From assembly GCA_016699815.1 (NCBI GenBank), contig CP065012.1:1488001-1552000 (forward strand): a stretch of DNA of 64,000 nucleotides, in the 5' to 3' direction. The DNA comes from Chitinophagaceae bacterium (GTDB taxonomy: Bacteria > Bacteroidota > Bacteroidia > Chitinophagales > Chitinophagaceae). The notes below the pieces were generated by a model. It was given only the letters and a program-made list of their open reading frames with translations, did no database searches and was not told where the DNA came from. Positions 52,734 to 62,596 of this stretch are shown piece by piece (position 1 is the stretch's first letter; each line of letters opens with the position of its first letter). The translations under genes were made by a program, and so were the position numbers.

Positions 52734-54224
52734 ATGAAATTTCGGAATATCCTGTTTATATTGCTTTTGCCATTTTGGTATTCCTGTGCCACAAGCCATT
52801 ATTCCCCGGCCAAAAAATATCCTGCTGCTGCCCTAAAGGAAGATTACAGGCTGCTTAGAAATATCCTTGAGGCAAAACACCCATCGCTTTACTGGTACAC
52901 GTCAAAAGATAGCATGGATTATTATTTTGATTTTTATGAACGTGTAATCCCCGATAGCATGAACGAACCCATGTTTGCCTGGCATATACTTGCGCCGCTA
53001 ACCCAAAAAATACACTGCGGCCATACCAGCGTAAGCCTAAGCAACAGCTATGCCAATTGGGTAAAAAACAGGCAACTTCCCTCATTTCCCTTATATATAA
53101 AAGCATGGAAAGATACCATTGTTGTTTTGGGAAGTTTAACCAGAAACGATTCTATTTTTAAAAGAGGAACATTAATTACATCAATAAATGGCATCCGCAA
53201 CCGGTACATAATAGAAAGGATGTTTAATTTTTTACCCGAAGACGGCTATGCTAGCAATATTAACTATTTAAGAATAAGCTCCAATTTCCCCTACTTTCAT
53301 AGAAATATTTTTGGCCTTTCCCGGCAATATTCAATTACATATTTAGATTCTTTACATACGGAAAAGCAGGTAACAATTGCAGCATGGGAGCCGCCTAAGC
53401 CCGATAGTACAAAAAAGAAAATGTCCAAAACAAAGATTAAAAAACTAAAACTACCCAAAGAAAAAAGAGAAAATAGGTTCAGAAGTTTTACTATAGACAG
53501 CACAGCAAATTTAGCAGTAATGAATATAAACAGCTTTACCAAAGGGCATCTTAGAAAATTTTACAGGCGGAGTTTTAAAAAATTAAAACAAGAAAACATT
53601 ACAAATTTAATAGTTGATATACGGAGCAATGGTGGCGGACGTGTGGGCTTATCTACTATGCTTACCCGTTATGTTTCCCGTAAACCATTTAAAGTTGCCG
53701 ACTCATTATACAGCGTTGCAAAATCAATGGCGCCATATACAAATCATATTAAAAACGGGTTATTAACCAATATCGAATTGTTTTTTATTACAAAAAAATA
53801 TAAAGATGGCTACTTTCATTTGGGCCATTTAGAAAGAAAAACTTTTAAACCCAAAACTAAAAATAACTTTAAGGGCAAAGTGTATATCCTTACAAACGGC
53901 CCAACGTTTTCGGCATCTGCCCTGTTTTGCAATGCAATGAAAGGCCAGCCAGGCGTTACCCTTGTGGGTGAAGAAACAGGCGGTGGATGGTATGGCAACA
54001 ATGGGATAATTATCCCTGATATTGTTTTGCCCAATACAAAAATAAGGGTGAGGTTGCCTTTGTTTAGGCTGTTGCAATTTGAGCATGATAAAGTGCCGCA
54101 AAAAGGAACAGGTGTAATTCCGGATATTTATTGCGGCCCAAGCCTGGATGCCCTGATTCATAAAGTTGATAACAAAATGGAGGCGGTAATTAAAATGATC
54201 AGGAGCGAAAACCCACAACAATAA
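52734..54224 (+). CDS. S41-family (C-terminal processing-like) peptidase, lipoprotein
   Basis: The 496-residue protein starts at the ATG at 52734. A lipobox FWYSCATS (Cys18) anchors it in the envelope. The tail-specific-protease domain has IVDIRSNGGGRVGLS and ILTNGPTFSASALFCNAM (nucleophile Ser in SAS region), then GEETGGGWYGNNG. The PDZ-like middle is unusually basic (KKKMSKTKIKKLKLPKEK). The substrates are unknown. Confidence 0.88.
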   Translation: MKFRNILFILLLPFWYSCATSHYSPAKKYPAAALKEDYRLLRNILEAKHPSLYWYTSKDSMDYYFDFYERVIPDSMNEPMFAWHILAPLTQKIHCGHTSVSLSNSYANWVKNRQLPSFPLYIKAWKDTIVVLGSLTRNDSIFKRGTLITSINGIRNRYIIERMFNFLPEDGYASNINYLRISSNFPYFHRNIFGLSRQYSITYLDSLHTEKQVTIAAWEPPKPDSTKKKMSKTKIKKLKLPKEKRENRFRSFTIDSTANLAVMNINSFTKGHLRKFYRRSFKKLKQENITNLIVDIRSNGGGRVGLSTMLTRYVSRKPFKVADSLYSVAKSMAPYTNHIKNGLLTNIELFFITKKYKDGYFHLGHLERKTFKPKTKNNFKGKVYILTNGPTFSASALFCNAMKGQPGVTLVGEETGGGWYGNNGIIIPDIVLPNTKIRVRLPLFRLLQFEHDKVPQKGTGVIPDIYCGPSLDALIHKVDNKMEAVIKMIRSENPQQ

Positions 54225-54230
54225 TATTTA

Positions 54231-55088
54231 GTGAAACCAATTTTAATAACCGGGGCAAACGGGTATATTGGCAGGCAACTGGCAGACCAACTATTGCAAA
54301 ATGGGCATACCATAATTGCAACTTCACGAAATGGCCTATGCGATACAATTAAAATGGATTTTACAAATGAAACAGAAATAAAAAATGTATTGAATGGGCT
54401 AAAGCCATCTGTAGTAATACATTGTGGCGCCAAAGGAAAACCCGATGAATGTGAAAGCAATAAAGAAATGGCGCTGCTCAACAATGCTTCTGCAACAAAA
54501 TTGCTGGTTCACTATGCTGCGGATATTAATGCTTCTTTTGTTTATTTATCTACCGACTTTGTATTTGACGGAACAAAAGCCTGGCTAACAGAAACAGATA
54601 AACCCAACCCGGTGAATTATTACGGTTATACAAAATACCTTGGGGAACAGGCAGTGCTCGCCTACGCTAATAGTTGTATTATAAGAACAGTACTGGTGTA
54701 TGGAAAACCTTTGAACGGTAGGGAAAACCTGGTAACACTTACACAAAAAAAATTAATAGCAGGTGAAATTTTTCATGTGGTGAACGACCAAAAACGTACA
54801 CCCACTTTTGTGAACGATCTTTTGAAAGCCGTTGAAGCTGCGGTATTGAGAAAAGCGAAAGGGATTTTTCACATTAGCGGAAATGAAATGTTTACACCCT
54901 ATGAAATTGCCTGCGAAACCGCAAAATTCCTTAAGATTGACGCTTCATTATTACATCCCGTAACAAAAGATACATTTAGAGAAATAGCCCCAAGGCCACT
55001 ATTAAGCGGGTTTAATTGCCAAAAAGCTTTTATTGAACTGGATTTTATACCTACTTCTTTCCATGCTGCATTAAAAAAAATATTTTAA
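54231..55088 (+). CDS. RmlD-like NAD(P)-dependent sugar-nucleotide reductase/epimerase (extended SDR)
   Basis: The 285-residue protein has an N-terminal cofactor motif LITGANGYIGRQL and the YYGYTKYLGEQ catalytic Tyr-Lys. YLSTDFVFDGT is typical of dTDP-4-dehydrorhamnose reductase-like proteins. The start is a GTG at 54231, six bases after the peptidase stop. No rml partner genes are adjacent, so the substrate is uncertain. Confidence 0.85.
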   Translation: MKPILITGANGYIGRQLADQLLQNGHTIIATSRNGLCDTIKMDFTNETEIKNVLNGLKPSVVIHCGAKGKPDECESNKEMALLNNASATKLLVHYAADINASFVYLSTDFVFDGTKAWLTETDKPNPVNYYGYTKYLGEQAVLAYANSCIIRTVLVYGKPLNGRENLVTLTQKKLIAGEIFHVVNDQKRTPTFVNDLLKAVEAAVLRKAKGIFHISGNEMFTPYEIACETAKFLKIDASLLHPVTKDTFREIAPRPLLSGFNCQKAFIELDFIPTSFHAALKKIF

Positions 55089-55111
55089 CTTCAAGGTATA
55101 ATTTACCTTTT

Positions 55112-55492
55112 ATGTCATCCGAATCCACAGCGCCCAAATTATGCCAGGCTTGTAACAAGCCGCTTAAAGGAAGAATAGATAAAAAATTTTGTGATGACTA
55201 TTGCCGCAATAATTATAACAATGGCTTAAAATCTGCCGATGTAAATATTGTGCGTAACATCAATAATGCTTTGGGAAAAAACCGGAGGATATTAAACGAC
55301 TTGCTGCCTGCCGCATCTGAAACGACTAAAACCACGCTTGAAAAACTTTCTGCAAAAGGCTTCCGTTTTAAATACCACACCCACACTTATACCAATAAAA
55401 AAGGCGATACTTATTTCTTTTGTTACGATTTAGGCTATCTTTCATTAGAAAACAACTGGTACTTAATTGTAAAACGAAAAGAAGAGCAATAA
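55112..55492 (+). CDS. Small zinc-ribbon-like protein, function unknown
   Basis: In the 126-residue protein, CQACNKPLKGRIDKKFCDDYC forms a four-cysteine treble-clef/zinc-ribbon of DUF2116-like type near the N terminus. It is followed by NIVRNINNALGKNRRILNDL and an aromatic C-terminal part (YHTHTYTNKKGDTYFFC). The domain order recurs in Bacteroidota homologues. A nucleic-acid-binding role is plausible but unproven. Confidence 0.8.
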   Translation: MSSESTAPKLCQACNKPLKGRIDKKFCDDYCRNNYNNGLKSADVNIVRNINNALGKNRRILNDLLPAASETTKTTLEKLSAKGFRFKYHTHTYTNKKGDTYFFCYDLGYLSLENNWYLIVKRKEEQ

Positions 55493-55502
55493 AAAGTACA
55501 AT

Positions 55503-56291
55503 ATGCCAAGCCTCAGCATTTCAACCATTCAGGCAAATTTAACCTGGGAAAACAAGGCAGCGAACCTGGAAATGTTTGCTGAAAAAATTGCCGCTATTGA
55601 AGAACCAACAGAACTGGTAATATTGCCCGAAATGTTTTCTACAGGTTTTAGCATGAACCCTGCTGTACTTGCAGAACCCATGAACGGCGATACGGTTGAA
55701 TGGATGAAAGAAACTGCAATTAAAAATAAAATTATCCTTACCGGCTCCCTCATTATTGAAGAAGAAGGAAAATATTATAACCGGCTAATATGGATGCTTC
55801 CCAATGGGCAATTTACGAGTTATGACAAGCGCCATCTTTTTGCCTTTGTTGGCGAAGACAAATATTTTGCTGCCGGCAACAAAAGATTAATAGCTTCGGT
55901 AAAAGGCTGGCGCATTAACCTGCAGGTTTGTTATGATTTAAGGTTCCCTGTGTGGGCAAGGCAACAGCAAAATGAGGATAAACCTGAGTATGATGTATTG
56001 ATTTATGTTGCCAACTGGCCCGAAAGGAGGAGCCATGCCTGGAAAACTTTATTGTGTGCAAGAGCTATTGAAAACCAATGTTACGCTATTGGCGTAAACC
56101 GTGTGGGCAATGATGGTAATGGCATTTATCATAGCGGCAATACCATGATAATTGACCCATTGGGCGAAGTACTCTACCATTTAAAAGATGAGGAAGATGT
56201 TTTTACCATTAGTTTGGAAAAAGAACATTTACAGCAGTCAAGGGAAAAATTTCCCTTTTGGAAAGATGGCGATGAATTTAAAATTTTTTAA
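55503..56291 (+). CDS. Omega-amidase / carbon-nitrogen hydrolase (YafV/NIT2-like)
   Basis: The 262-residue nitrilase-superfamily enzyme has the triad Glu43 (LPEMFSTGF), Lys109 (YDKRHLF) and Cys143 (LQVCYDLRFP). This spacing and the FAFVGEDKYF loop are typical of 2-oxoglutaramate amidases, which complete methionine salvage or glutamine transamination. It lies 11 bases downstream of the zinc-ribbon gene. Confidence 0.9.
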   Translation: MPSLSISTIQANLTWENKAANLEMFAEKIAAIEEPTELVILPEMFSTGFSMNPAVLAEPMNGDTVEWMKETAIKNKIILTGSLIIEEEGKYYNRLIWMLPNGQFTSYDKRHLFAFVGEDKYFAAGNKRLIASVKGWRINLQVCYDLRFPVWARQQQNEDKPEYDVLIYVANWPERRSHAWKTLLCARAIENQCYAIGVNRVGNDGNGIYHSGNTMIIDPLGEVLYHLKDEEDVFTISLEKEHLQQSREKFPFWKDGDEFKIF

Positions 56292-56296
56292 TACCC

Positions 56297-58903
56297 TTAC
56301 TTTCTCCTGGCCACTACAATTATATTTTTAAACTTCCTGGATTTACCTTGCAGGTTAAACACTTCGGTATAAATAATATAAATACCAGAAGCCAATTTTT
56401 GTTGTTTTTCTCCCAACCCATCCCATCGGTAATAACCTTTTAAACCATTTAATGCATTGCGCTGCAAATAACGAACCGGCCTGCCATTAGCATCAAAAAT
56501 GCTAATGTTAGCTACATAACCGGGTTCGGAGAAACTATAATTAATTGTTGCAAAATCATCAATACCGTCATTATCGGGGCTTATAATTTCAGGCGTTACC
56601 GTTATTTCGCCCTGTACAGCAGCATCTGCTTTATATTGAGAATTTTTATAGGTAGGCGTTCCATAATTTATGCTACTTGCTGCGCTATGCCAGTTTTGCT
56701 GGTTTTGAGTAGCTGCATTATAATCTATTCTTTCTAAAGCAACGCCATCTTCATTGCTGATTAATGCAAAATGCCAGTCGTCTAAATAGTTCAGTTGGTC
56801 AATTATTTTCCCCTGCTCGTTTAAAAGAATTACATTACCTGCATCATCGTTAAAAGAAGGCATAGTAGAAACTTCTAAAAAAGCTATTGGGTTTTGGGCA
56901 ACATAATCCCTCATTACCAATGCAGCGCTTTCGGTAACCACAATAAAATCCCCCGGAAAAAACAGGTAATCTTCGGCAGAAAATTGTTTAATACTGCTTA
57001 TTTGCCCGGCCGTATTTAAATTAGCGATATACGCATTTTTTAAATTTAATATTTTATTGCTGCGGTTGTAAAATTCTGCATAATCATTACCACCCGAAAG
57101 AGGATTAAATAAAATTTCGTTTACTACCACATCAAAACTATCGGTAGACTCATACAAGCCAACCCTTGCTGTATTTGGGGATCCAATTGTGTTGCCGCTG
57201 CAATCGGTAACAGCCGTAACGGTTACGGTATAAATTTTATTTCGAAGCAATGGGTTAAGCAAGGTTAAAGTTACCCTGTCAAAAACCGGGGCTAAAGCAG
57301 TTGCCAATATTGGGTTTCCTATACCATCGCTAATACTGTATTGAGAAGCAAGGGATGCGCTGATGCTGTCAACCGGCTCATTGAAAACAAGGGTAACGTG
57401 TACGCTATCTGCTGCGTAGGCTCTTAGCAATTTTGGGTTGGTAATGTCGCTGTTTATGGCGTCCGTAGAATTTTTCTTTCCCGGCGTTCCGCCGTTTGCA
57501 TCGTTGCTTGCAATCCAGTTGCTCATGCCGGAGCAGGGGTTGTGTGTATCTATCATTTCCAGGCTCCAGCCACCATCTTTTTTTAAGGCATTTTGATACC
57601 AGCCATCAGTATAATTTACGCTGTGTATGGTATAGCCTTGCGGTGAAACTAAATATAAATTATCGCCTGTATTATTTAAACTCGGAAAACTGGTTACAGA
57701 AATTACAGGGCCAAATGCAGCTAAAGCGGCAACAGCGCTGCCCGTACATACTACTACAAAACTATCGGCCTTTAAAATATAATTAGGCATGGGCCCGCTT
57801 ATGCCTGTGGGTTTGCCTACACGCCAGTTTTGAAGGTTGATATCAAAAGCGGTTGTATTCTTTAGTTCCAGCCATTCCGCATCGGGCAGTTGAACCAGCG
57901 GTGTAGGGTCGGCCATAAGTTCATCGATTACCACCGAATATGGGCTGGGAATAAAATAACTGAAAACGGATGTTCCATTGGTAATGCTATTGCCTGCTAA
58001 ATCGGTAACGGCATTTATAGTTACCGTATGATTTTGGTTGCTGGGAAAATTGACTGCAAAATTCATGTGAACCAAAGATGCATTTGCAACATCTCTTACC
58101 GCTGTTAAAGGCATACCAATGCTATTGTTTACAACATAGTTGGATGCGGTTTCACTTGTTGCTAAATCTACAGGTTCGTTAAATAATATATCAACAGTGC
58201 TTTGAGAAGTTGCTGTTGCAGAAACTATTACAGGAGGATTGGTATCGGGCACATAGGTTTGAACAATGATGTTATCAAAAAAATGTTTTTGAAAAAAAGA
58301 AGCAGTGCTTTGTTTAATGTAGATACCAAAAAATGAAGAAGCAGCATAGGTAATATCGGTAACTAAACCTTCATTAAAAAAATTAGTTCCTGTGCCCGTA
58401 ATATCCCTGTTAAGGCTCCATTGATTGGATGCATCCCTGCTAACCCTTATATTTAGGGTATTGTTGCTGGTATTTAGGGTTCCGTTTACGCCGTCAATTA
58501 TTTTAATAGCAGTTGCGCCATCTTTCCTAAACAGTGAAATTTCATCATCGGTGCCACCCATGCGTACAAAATAGCCGTTGGTAGTATTTGCCGTTACATC
58601 TGCAGCCGAAGCAATAAGGAAAACATCCACATAATTTGCCGAAGAAGTGTTGAAAGCCAGTGTGGCATCAAAATCCCATTGTGCTGTAGTGGCCAAAGTG
58701 CTGGCAGTGCTTAAATAGAAAGCTGCATTGGCCGTGGTATTATTGCTTTGAAGTTGAAAGGATGCATTTACAATATAATCTGAAGTGCTGCCGCCCCAGG
58801 CTGGGTTTGCGGTAAAATCTCCATCAGCAAAATTTTCGGTAAACTGGGCTTTTACAGCTTCAAATAAAAACAGGGCCGCAAAGGCCAAAAATAGCTTTCT
58901 CAT
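56297..58903 (-). CDS. Large secreted lamin-tail-domain protein with T9SS/gliding-type C terminus
   Basis: The 868-residue protein starts at the ATG at 58903 with a signal peptide ending EAVKAQ. Domains in order: an N-terminal jelly-roll-like region (about 20-205), an Ig-like Big_5 domain (VDILFNEPVDLATS), a lamin-tail domain (about 320-450, VIDELMADPTPL), a second Ig-like domain (VTLVFNEPVDS), a second lamin-tail domain (VVNEILFNPLSGG), and a C-terminal FlgD/T9SS-like Ig fold (about 770-868, NISIFDANGRPVRYL, SGIYIIYTEVF). It is probably a surface adhesin or a nuclease-less companion of extracellular enzymes. Confidence 0.85.
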   Translation of the reverse strand: MRKLFLAFAALFLFEAVKAQFTENFADGDFTANPAWGGSTSDYIVNASFQLQSNNTTANAAFYLSTASTLATTAQWDFDATLAFNTSSANYVDVFLIASAADVTANTTNGYFVRMGGTDDEISLFRKDGATAIKIIDGVNGTLNTSNNTLNIRVSRDASNQWSLNRDITGTGTNFFNEGLVTDITYAASSFFGIYIKQSTASFFQKHFFDNIIVQTYVPDTNPPVIVSATATSQSTVDILFNEPVDLATSETASNYVVNNSIGMPLTAVRDVANASLVHMNFAVNFPSNQNHTVTINAVTDLAGNSITNGTSVFSYFIPSPYSVVIDELMADPTPLVQLPDAEWLELKNTTAFDINLQNWRVGKPTGISGPMPNYILKADSFVVVCTGSAVAALAAFGPVISVTSFPSLNNTGDNLYLVSPQGYTIHSVNYTDGWYQNALKKDGGWSLEMIDTHNPCSGMSNWIASNDANGGTPGKKNSTDAINSDITNPKLLRAYAADSVHVTLVFNEPVDSISASLASQYSISDGIGNPILATALAPVFDRVTLTLLNPLLRNKIYTVTVTAVTDCSGNTIGSPNTARVGLYESTDSFDVVVNEILFNPLSGGNDYAEFYNRSNKILNLKNAYIANLNTAGQISSIKQFSAEDYLFFPGDFIVVTESAALVMRDYVAQNPIAFLEVSTMPSFNDDAGNVILLNEQGKIIDQLNYLDDWHFALISNEDGVALERIDYNAATQNQQNWHSAASSINYGTPTYKNSQYKADAAVQGEITVTPEIISPDNDGIDDFATINYSFSEPGYVANISIFDANGRPVRYLQRNALNGLKGYYRWDGLGEKQQKLASGIYIIYTEVFNLQGKSRKFKNIIVVARRK

Positions 58904-59013
58904 AATCAATATTATATCTTTAAAGATACGGTATTTGACGAACTGATATGTTTAATGGAAAGGAGAAAGATCAAGAAAGTAAAAATACGAAAGGGCCAAT
59001 TATATAAAAAATG

Positions 59014-59781
59014 TCACATTTTTATTTCCAGGTACACAGGGCAATGGTCGCTGTGTTTTATTTCTGGATAAATTTCTGCATTTAGAAGATTGTTTTTTAA
59101 TGCATCAGTTGCATTAATATAATCAATTCTCCAGCCTTTATTATTGAGCCTTACGCTGGGGAAGCGCTGGCTCCACCAGCTGTACCTGTGCGGCTCCGGG
59201 TGAAAAACCCTAAAGCTATCTATCCACCCGGCATCAAAAAACCGGGTAAACCATTCCCTTTCTCCGGGCAAAAAACCAGATGAGTTTTTATTTCCTTTTG
59301 GGTCGTGTATATCTATTTCATTATGGGCAATATTATAATCACCACAAAGGATAATTTTAGGGTTTTTCTTTTTTTCTTTTTTAAGATAATCCATTATTTC
59401 ATCAAGCCATTGGTATTTATAGCTTTGCCTTTCATCGCCGGATGTGCCCGAAGGAAAATATGCGTTGATGATTTTAATATCGCCAAATTGCAGCTCAATC
59501 ACCCTTCCTTCGCTATCGCTTAAATGGTGCCCAGTGCCGGTTTTTACTGCATTGGGTTTTATTTTAGTTAAAACGGCAACTCCGCTATATCCTTTTTTTT
59601 GTGCGCTGAACCAATAGTGGGAGTATCCTGCTTTTTCAAATAATTTTGTATCTACATCTTCTGCAGTGGCTTTAATTTCCTGGAGGCAAATTACATCTGC
59701 CGGGTTGCTGCTGAGCCATTCTAAAAAACCTTTTTTAATGGCAGCACGTATACCGTTTACATTGTAAGAAATAATACGCAT
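59014..59781 (-). CDS. xth: Exodeoxyribonuclease III / AP endonuclease
   Basis: XthA-type DNA repair enzyme. The 255-residue protein starts at the ATG at 59781 (MRIISYNVNGIRAAIKKG). Active-site segments are ICLQEIKA (Glu), IILCGDYNIAHNEIDI (Asp/Asn), YSWWSQRF and IKHSDHCPVYLEI (Asp-His). The 5' extension to 59826 overlaps metH and is rejected. It lies 20 bases downstream of metH, so they are likely co-transcribed. Confidence 0.95.
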   Translation of the reverse strand: MRIISYNVNGIRAAIKKGFLEWLSSNPADVICLQEIKATAEDVDTKLFEKAGYSHYWFSAQKKGYSGVAVLTKIKPNAVKTGTGHHLSDSEGRVIELQFGDIKIINAYFPSGTSGDERQSYKYQWLDEIMDYLKKEKKKNPKIILCGDYNIAHNEIDIHDPKGNKNSSGFLPGEREWFTRFFDAGWIDSFRVFHPEPHRYSWWSQRFPSVRLNNKGWRIDYINATDALKNNLLNAEIYPEIKHSDHCPVYLEIKM

Positions 59782-59801
59782 GTAATTATGATTTAGTAAG
59801 G

Positions 59802-62468
59802 TTATTCCAAAACGGGGTTTAACCATTTTTCTGCTTCTTCTATACTCATTTCTTTTCGGCGGGCATAATCTTCTGCCTGGTCTTTATCAATTTTACCAAC
59901 GCCAAAATAATGGCTTCCGGGATGCGCAAAATACCATCCACAAACACTTGCAGGAGGGCTCATAGCAAGGCTTTCCGTAAGTTCAATGCCAATATTTTTG
60001 GTTACTTCCATTATTTCAAACAGTTTGTATTTTTCCGTATGTTCCGGGCAGGCCGGGTAACCTGGAGCTGGCCTTATGCCTTTATATTCTTCTTTGATTA
60101 ACTGGAAGTTGCTGAGGGTTTCCTGTTTATCGTAGCCCCAAAATTCTTTACGGGTTAACTGGTGCAGGCATTCTGCAAAAGCTTCTACAAACCTGTCGGC
60201 CAGTATTTGCACCATTATTTTATTGTATTCATCATTTTCTTTGGCAAATTTTTCAATATGCTGTTTGGCGCCGTGTATGGCTACGGCAAATGCGCCCATA
60301 TAATCAGTTCCAAATTTTTCGGGCTTTACAAAGTCAGCCAAAGAAAAACTGGGTTGGCCCGGGGCTTTTTTTAATTGCTGGCGAAGGCTCTCCAGTTTTA
60401 CAACTTTGCCATTTACAGTAAGCGTAATAGTATCTTTATTATTGCTGCTTGCCGGCCAGTAGCCTACAATACCATCGGCAATAAACCATTTTTCTGCTAT
60501 AATTTTTTCTACTAATTTTTGGGCATCCTGGTAAAGTTTTTTTGCTTCTGTGCCAAATTTTTCATCTTCCAGTATTGCCGGGAACCTTCCGGGCATTTCC
60601 CATCCTATAAAAAAAGGGCCCCAGTCAATATAAGGGGCAATAGTTGCCAGGTTAAAACTTTTAAGCACTTTTACGCCATCTACCGCTGGCTTTACCGGTA
60701 TAAAATTTTCCCAGTCAAAATTTTCTTTATTAGCCAAAGCATCGGGGTAACTGATTAAAGGTTTTGCGGCACGTTTATTTAAAAATTGTGTTCTTACGCC
60801 ATCATATTCCTTAGCTATATTGTTTAAAAAATTTTGTTTTTGATCTTTGTTTAAGAGGCTGTTTACTACCGTTACGCTGCGGCTTGCATCCAATACATGC
60901 ACCACGCCGTTATCGTATTTGGGCGCAATTTTTACGGCAGTATGGGTGCGGCTTGTTGTGGCGCCGCCAATAAGTAATGGTAAATCCATTCCCTTGCGCT
61001 TCATTTCGTGGGCAACATGTATCATTTCATCCAGCGAAGGGGTAATTAATCCCGAAAGGCCGATGATAGCAGCGCTGCATTTTACGGCTTCTTCTAAAAT
61101 TTTATCGGCAGGAACCATTACACCCAGGTCCACAATATTAAAACCGTTGCAACCCAGTACAACACCTACTATATTTTTTCCAATATCGTGTACATCGCCC
61201 TTTACTGTTGCCAATAGTACGGTTGGCGCATTGCTTGCGCTTAGTTTTTCTGCCTCTATAAACGGATGTAAATACGCAACGGATTTTTTCATTACCCTGG
61301 CGCTTTTTACCACTTGCGGTAAAAACATTTTACCGGCGCCAAATAAATCGCCAACAATATTCATTCCATCCATTAAAGGGCCTTCAATTACATCCAGTGG
61401 CTTGGGTAATTTTTTTCGGGCTTCTTCGGTATCTTCTTCAATATAATCGGTAATGCCATTTACCAGCGAATGTGCCAGCCTTTTTTCTACCGGTTCTTTT
61501 CGCCAACTTTCATCTTTTACAATTTCTTTGCCTTTTGATTTTACGGTTTCTGCAAAAGCAATTAATTTTTCGGTGGCTTCATTATTGCTATTATTGCGGT
61601 TGAGGATTACGTCTTCACATAAGTTTTTGAGAACAGGTTCTATTTCATCATATACTACTAAAGCGCCTGCGTTTACAATGCCCATATCCATACCGGCCTT
61701 AATGGCATGATACAAAAAAACGGCATGTATGGCTTCTCTTACATGGTCGTTACCACGAAAGGAGAATGAAACATTGCTTACACCACCGCTAATTTTTGCA
61801 AGCGGCATCAATTGCTTTATTTCTTTTGTGGCTTCAATAAAATCTACCGCATAATTATTGTGCTCTTCCATGCCGGTGGCAATGGCAAAAATGTTGGGAT
61901 CGAAAATGATGTCTTGCGGGGGAAAGCCTACTATATCTGTAAGTATTTGATAGGCACGATGACAAATTTCTACTTTTCGTTGCCTCGTATCTGCCTGGCC
62001 GGTTTCATCAAAAGCCATTACAATTACGGCTGCGCCAAAATTGTGGCACACGGTTGCCTGCTCAATAAATTTTTCTTCACCTTCTTTTAATGATATGGAA
62101 TTTACAATGCACTTTCCCTGGATGCATTTTAAACCGGATTCTATAATTTCAAACTTGCTGCTGTCAAGCATTACGGGTATTTTGGCAATATCGGGCTCGC
62201 TTTGCAATAGGTTTACAAATGTTTGCATAGCTTTTACACCATCCAGCAAGGCATCATCCATATTAATATCCAGTACCTGGGCGCCGCTTTCCACCTGTTG
62301 CCTTGCAACGGTGAGCGCCTCTTCAAATTTATTTTCTCTTATGAGGCGGGCAAATTTTTTACTACCGGTAACATTTGTTCGTTCTCCAACATTTACAAAA
62401 TTTGTTTCGGGTCGTACTATCAATGGTTCTAAACCAGACAGGCGTAAATAGGGCTGTATTGTATTCAT
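59802..62468 (-). CDS. metH: Cobalamin-dependent methionine synthase, pterin/B12/activation module (split MetH)
   Basis: The 888-residue protein lacks the N-terminal homocysteine-binding barrel of full MetH (about 1,200 residues). Domains in order: pterin-binding (about 20-290, VNVGERTNVTGSKKFARLI), B12 cap (about 320-405), B12-binding with VKGDVHDIGKNIVGV (lower-ligand His427), and the AdoMet activation domain (about 560-888, RPAPGYPACPEHTEKY at 799-814). MetF (3077-4030) supplies methyl-THF. The homocysteine methyltransferase half must be encoded elsewhere. Confidence 0.95.
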   Translation of the reverse strand: MNTIQPYLRLSGLEPLIVRPETNFVNVGERTNVTGSKKFARLIRENKFEEALTVARQQVESGAQVLDINMDDALLDGVKAMQTFVNLLQSEPDIAKIPVMLDSSKFEIIESGLKCIQGKCIVNSISLKEGEEKFIEQATVCHNFGAAVIVMAFDETGQADTRQRKVEICHRAYQILTDIVGFPPQDIIFDPNIFAIATGMEEHNNYAVDFIEATKEIKQLMPLAKISGGVSNVSFSFRGNDHVREAIHAVFLYHAIKAGMDMGIVNAGALVVYDEIEPVLKNLCEDVILNRNNSNNEATEKLIAFAETVKSKGKEIVKDESWRKEPVEKRLAHSLVNGITDYIEEDTEEARKKLPKPLDVIEGPLMDGMNIVGDLFGAGKMFLPQVVKSARVMKKSVAYLHPFIEAEKLSASNAPTVLLATVKGDVHDIGKNIVGVVLGCNGFNIVDLGVMVPADKILEEAVKCSAAIIGLSGLITPSLDEMIHVAHEMKRKGMDLPLLIGGATTSRTHTAVKIAPKYDNGVVHVLDASRSVTVVNSLLNKDQKQNFLNNIAKEYDGVRTQFLNKRAAKPLISYPDALANKENFDWENFIPVKPAVDGVKVLKSFNLATIAPYIDWGPFFIGWEMPGRFPAILEDEKFGTEAKKLYQDAQKLVEKIIAEKWFIADGIVGYWPASSNNKDTITLTVNGKVVKLESLRQQLKKAPGQPSFSLADFVKPEKFGTDYMGAFAVAIHGAKQHIEKFAKENDEYNKIMVQILADRFVEAFAECLHQLTRKEFWGYDKQETLSNFQLIKEEYKGIRPAPGYPACPEHTEKYKLFEIMEVTKNIGIELTESLAMSPPASVCGWYFAHPGSHYFGVGKIDKDQAEDYARRKEMSIEEAEKWLNPVLE

Positions 62469-62496
62469 TAAATAAGAATGTAAAAAGTATACTGCA

Positions 62497-62504
62497 CAAA
62501 TTTA
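62497..62504 (-). promoter_or_regulatory. Promoter -7 element (TAAATTTG) for metH
   Basis: This is an exact TAnnTTTG match on the minus strand, 28 bases upstream of the ATG. A second match (TAGTTTTG) lies at 62508-62515. No SAM or cobalamin riboswitch fold is evident in the 128-base gap. Confidence 0.5.
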
Positions 62505-62596
62505 ATACAAAACTATGTGCGTTAAAAGCAGAATTGCTTTATGTTCCTTAAATAGAAAATAAAAAAATAAACGATGGTTTTTGCCGGGTTATACAA

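Noticed and set aside
60847..61446. 199-codon open frame on the plus strand
   Set aside because: It is entirely antisense to metH, whose domains are unmistakable. Its composition is a shadow of that frame.
62469..62596. SAM or cobalamin riboswitch upstream of metH
   Set aside because: The leader is short and A+T-rich, with no conserved B12-box or SAM-type helices visible; only promoter elements are seen.
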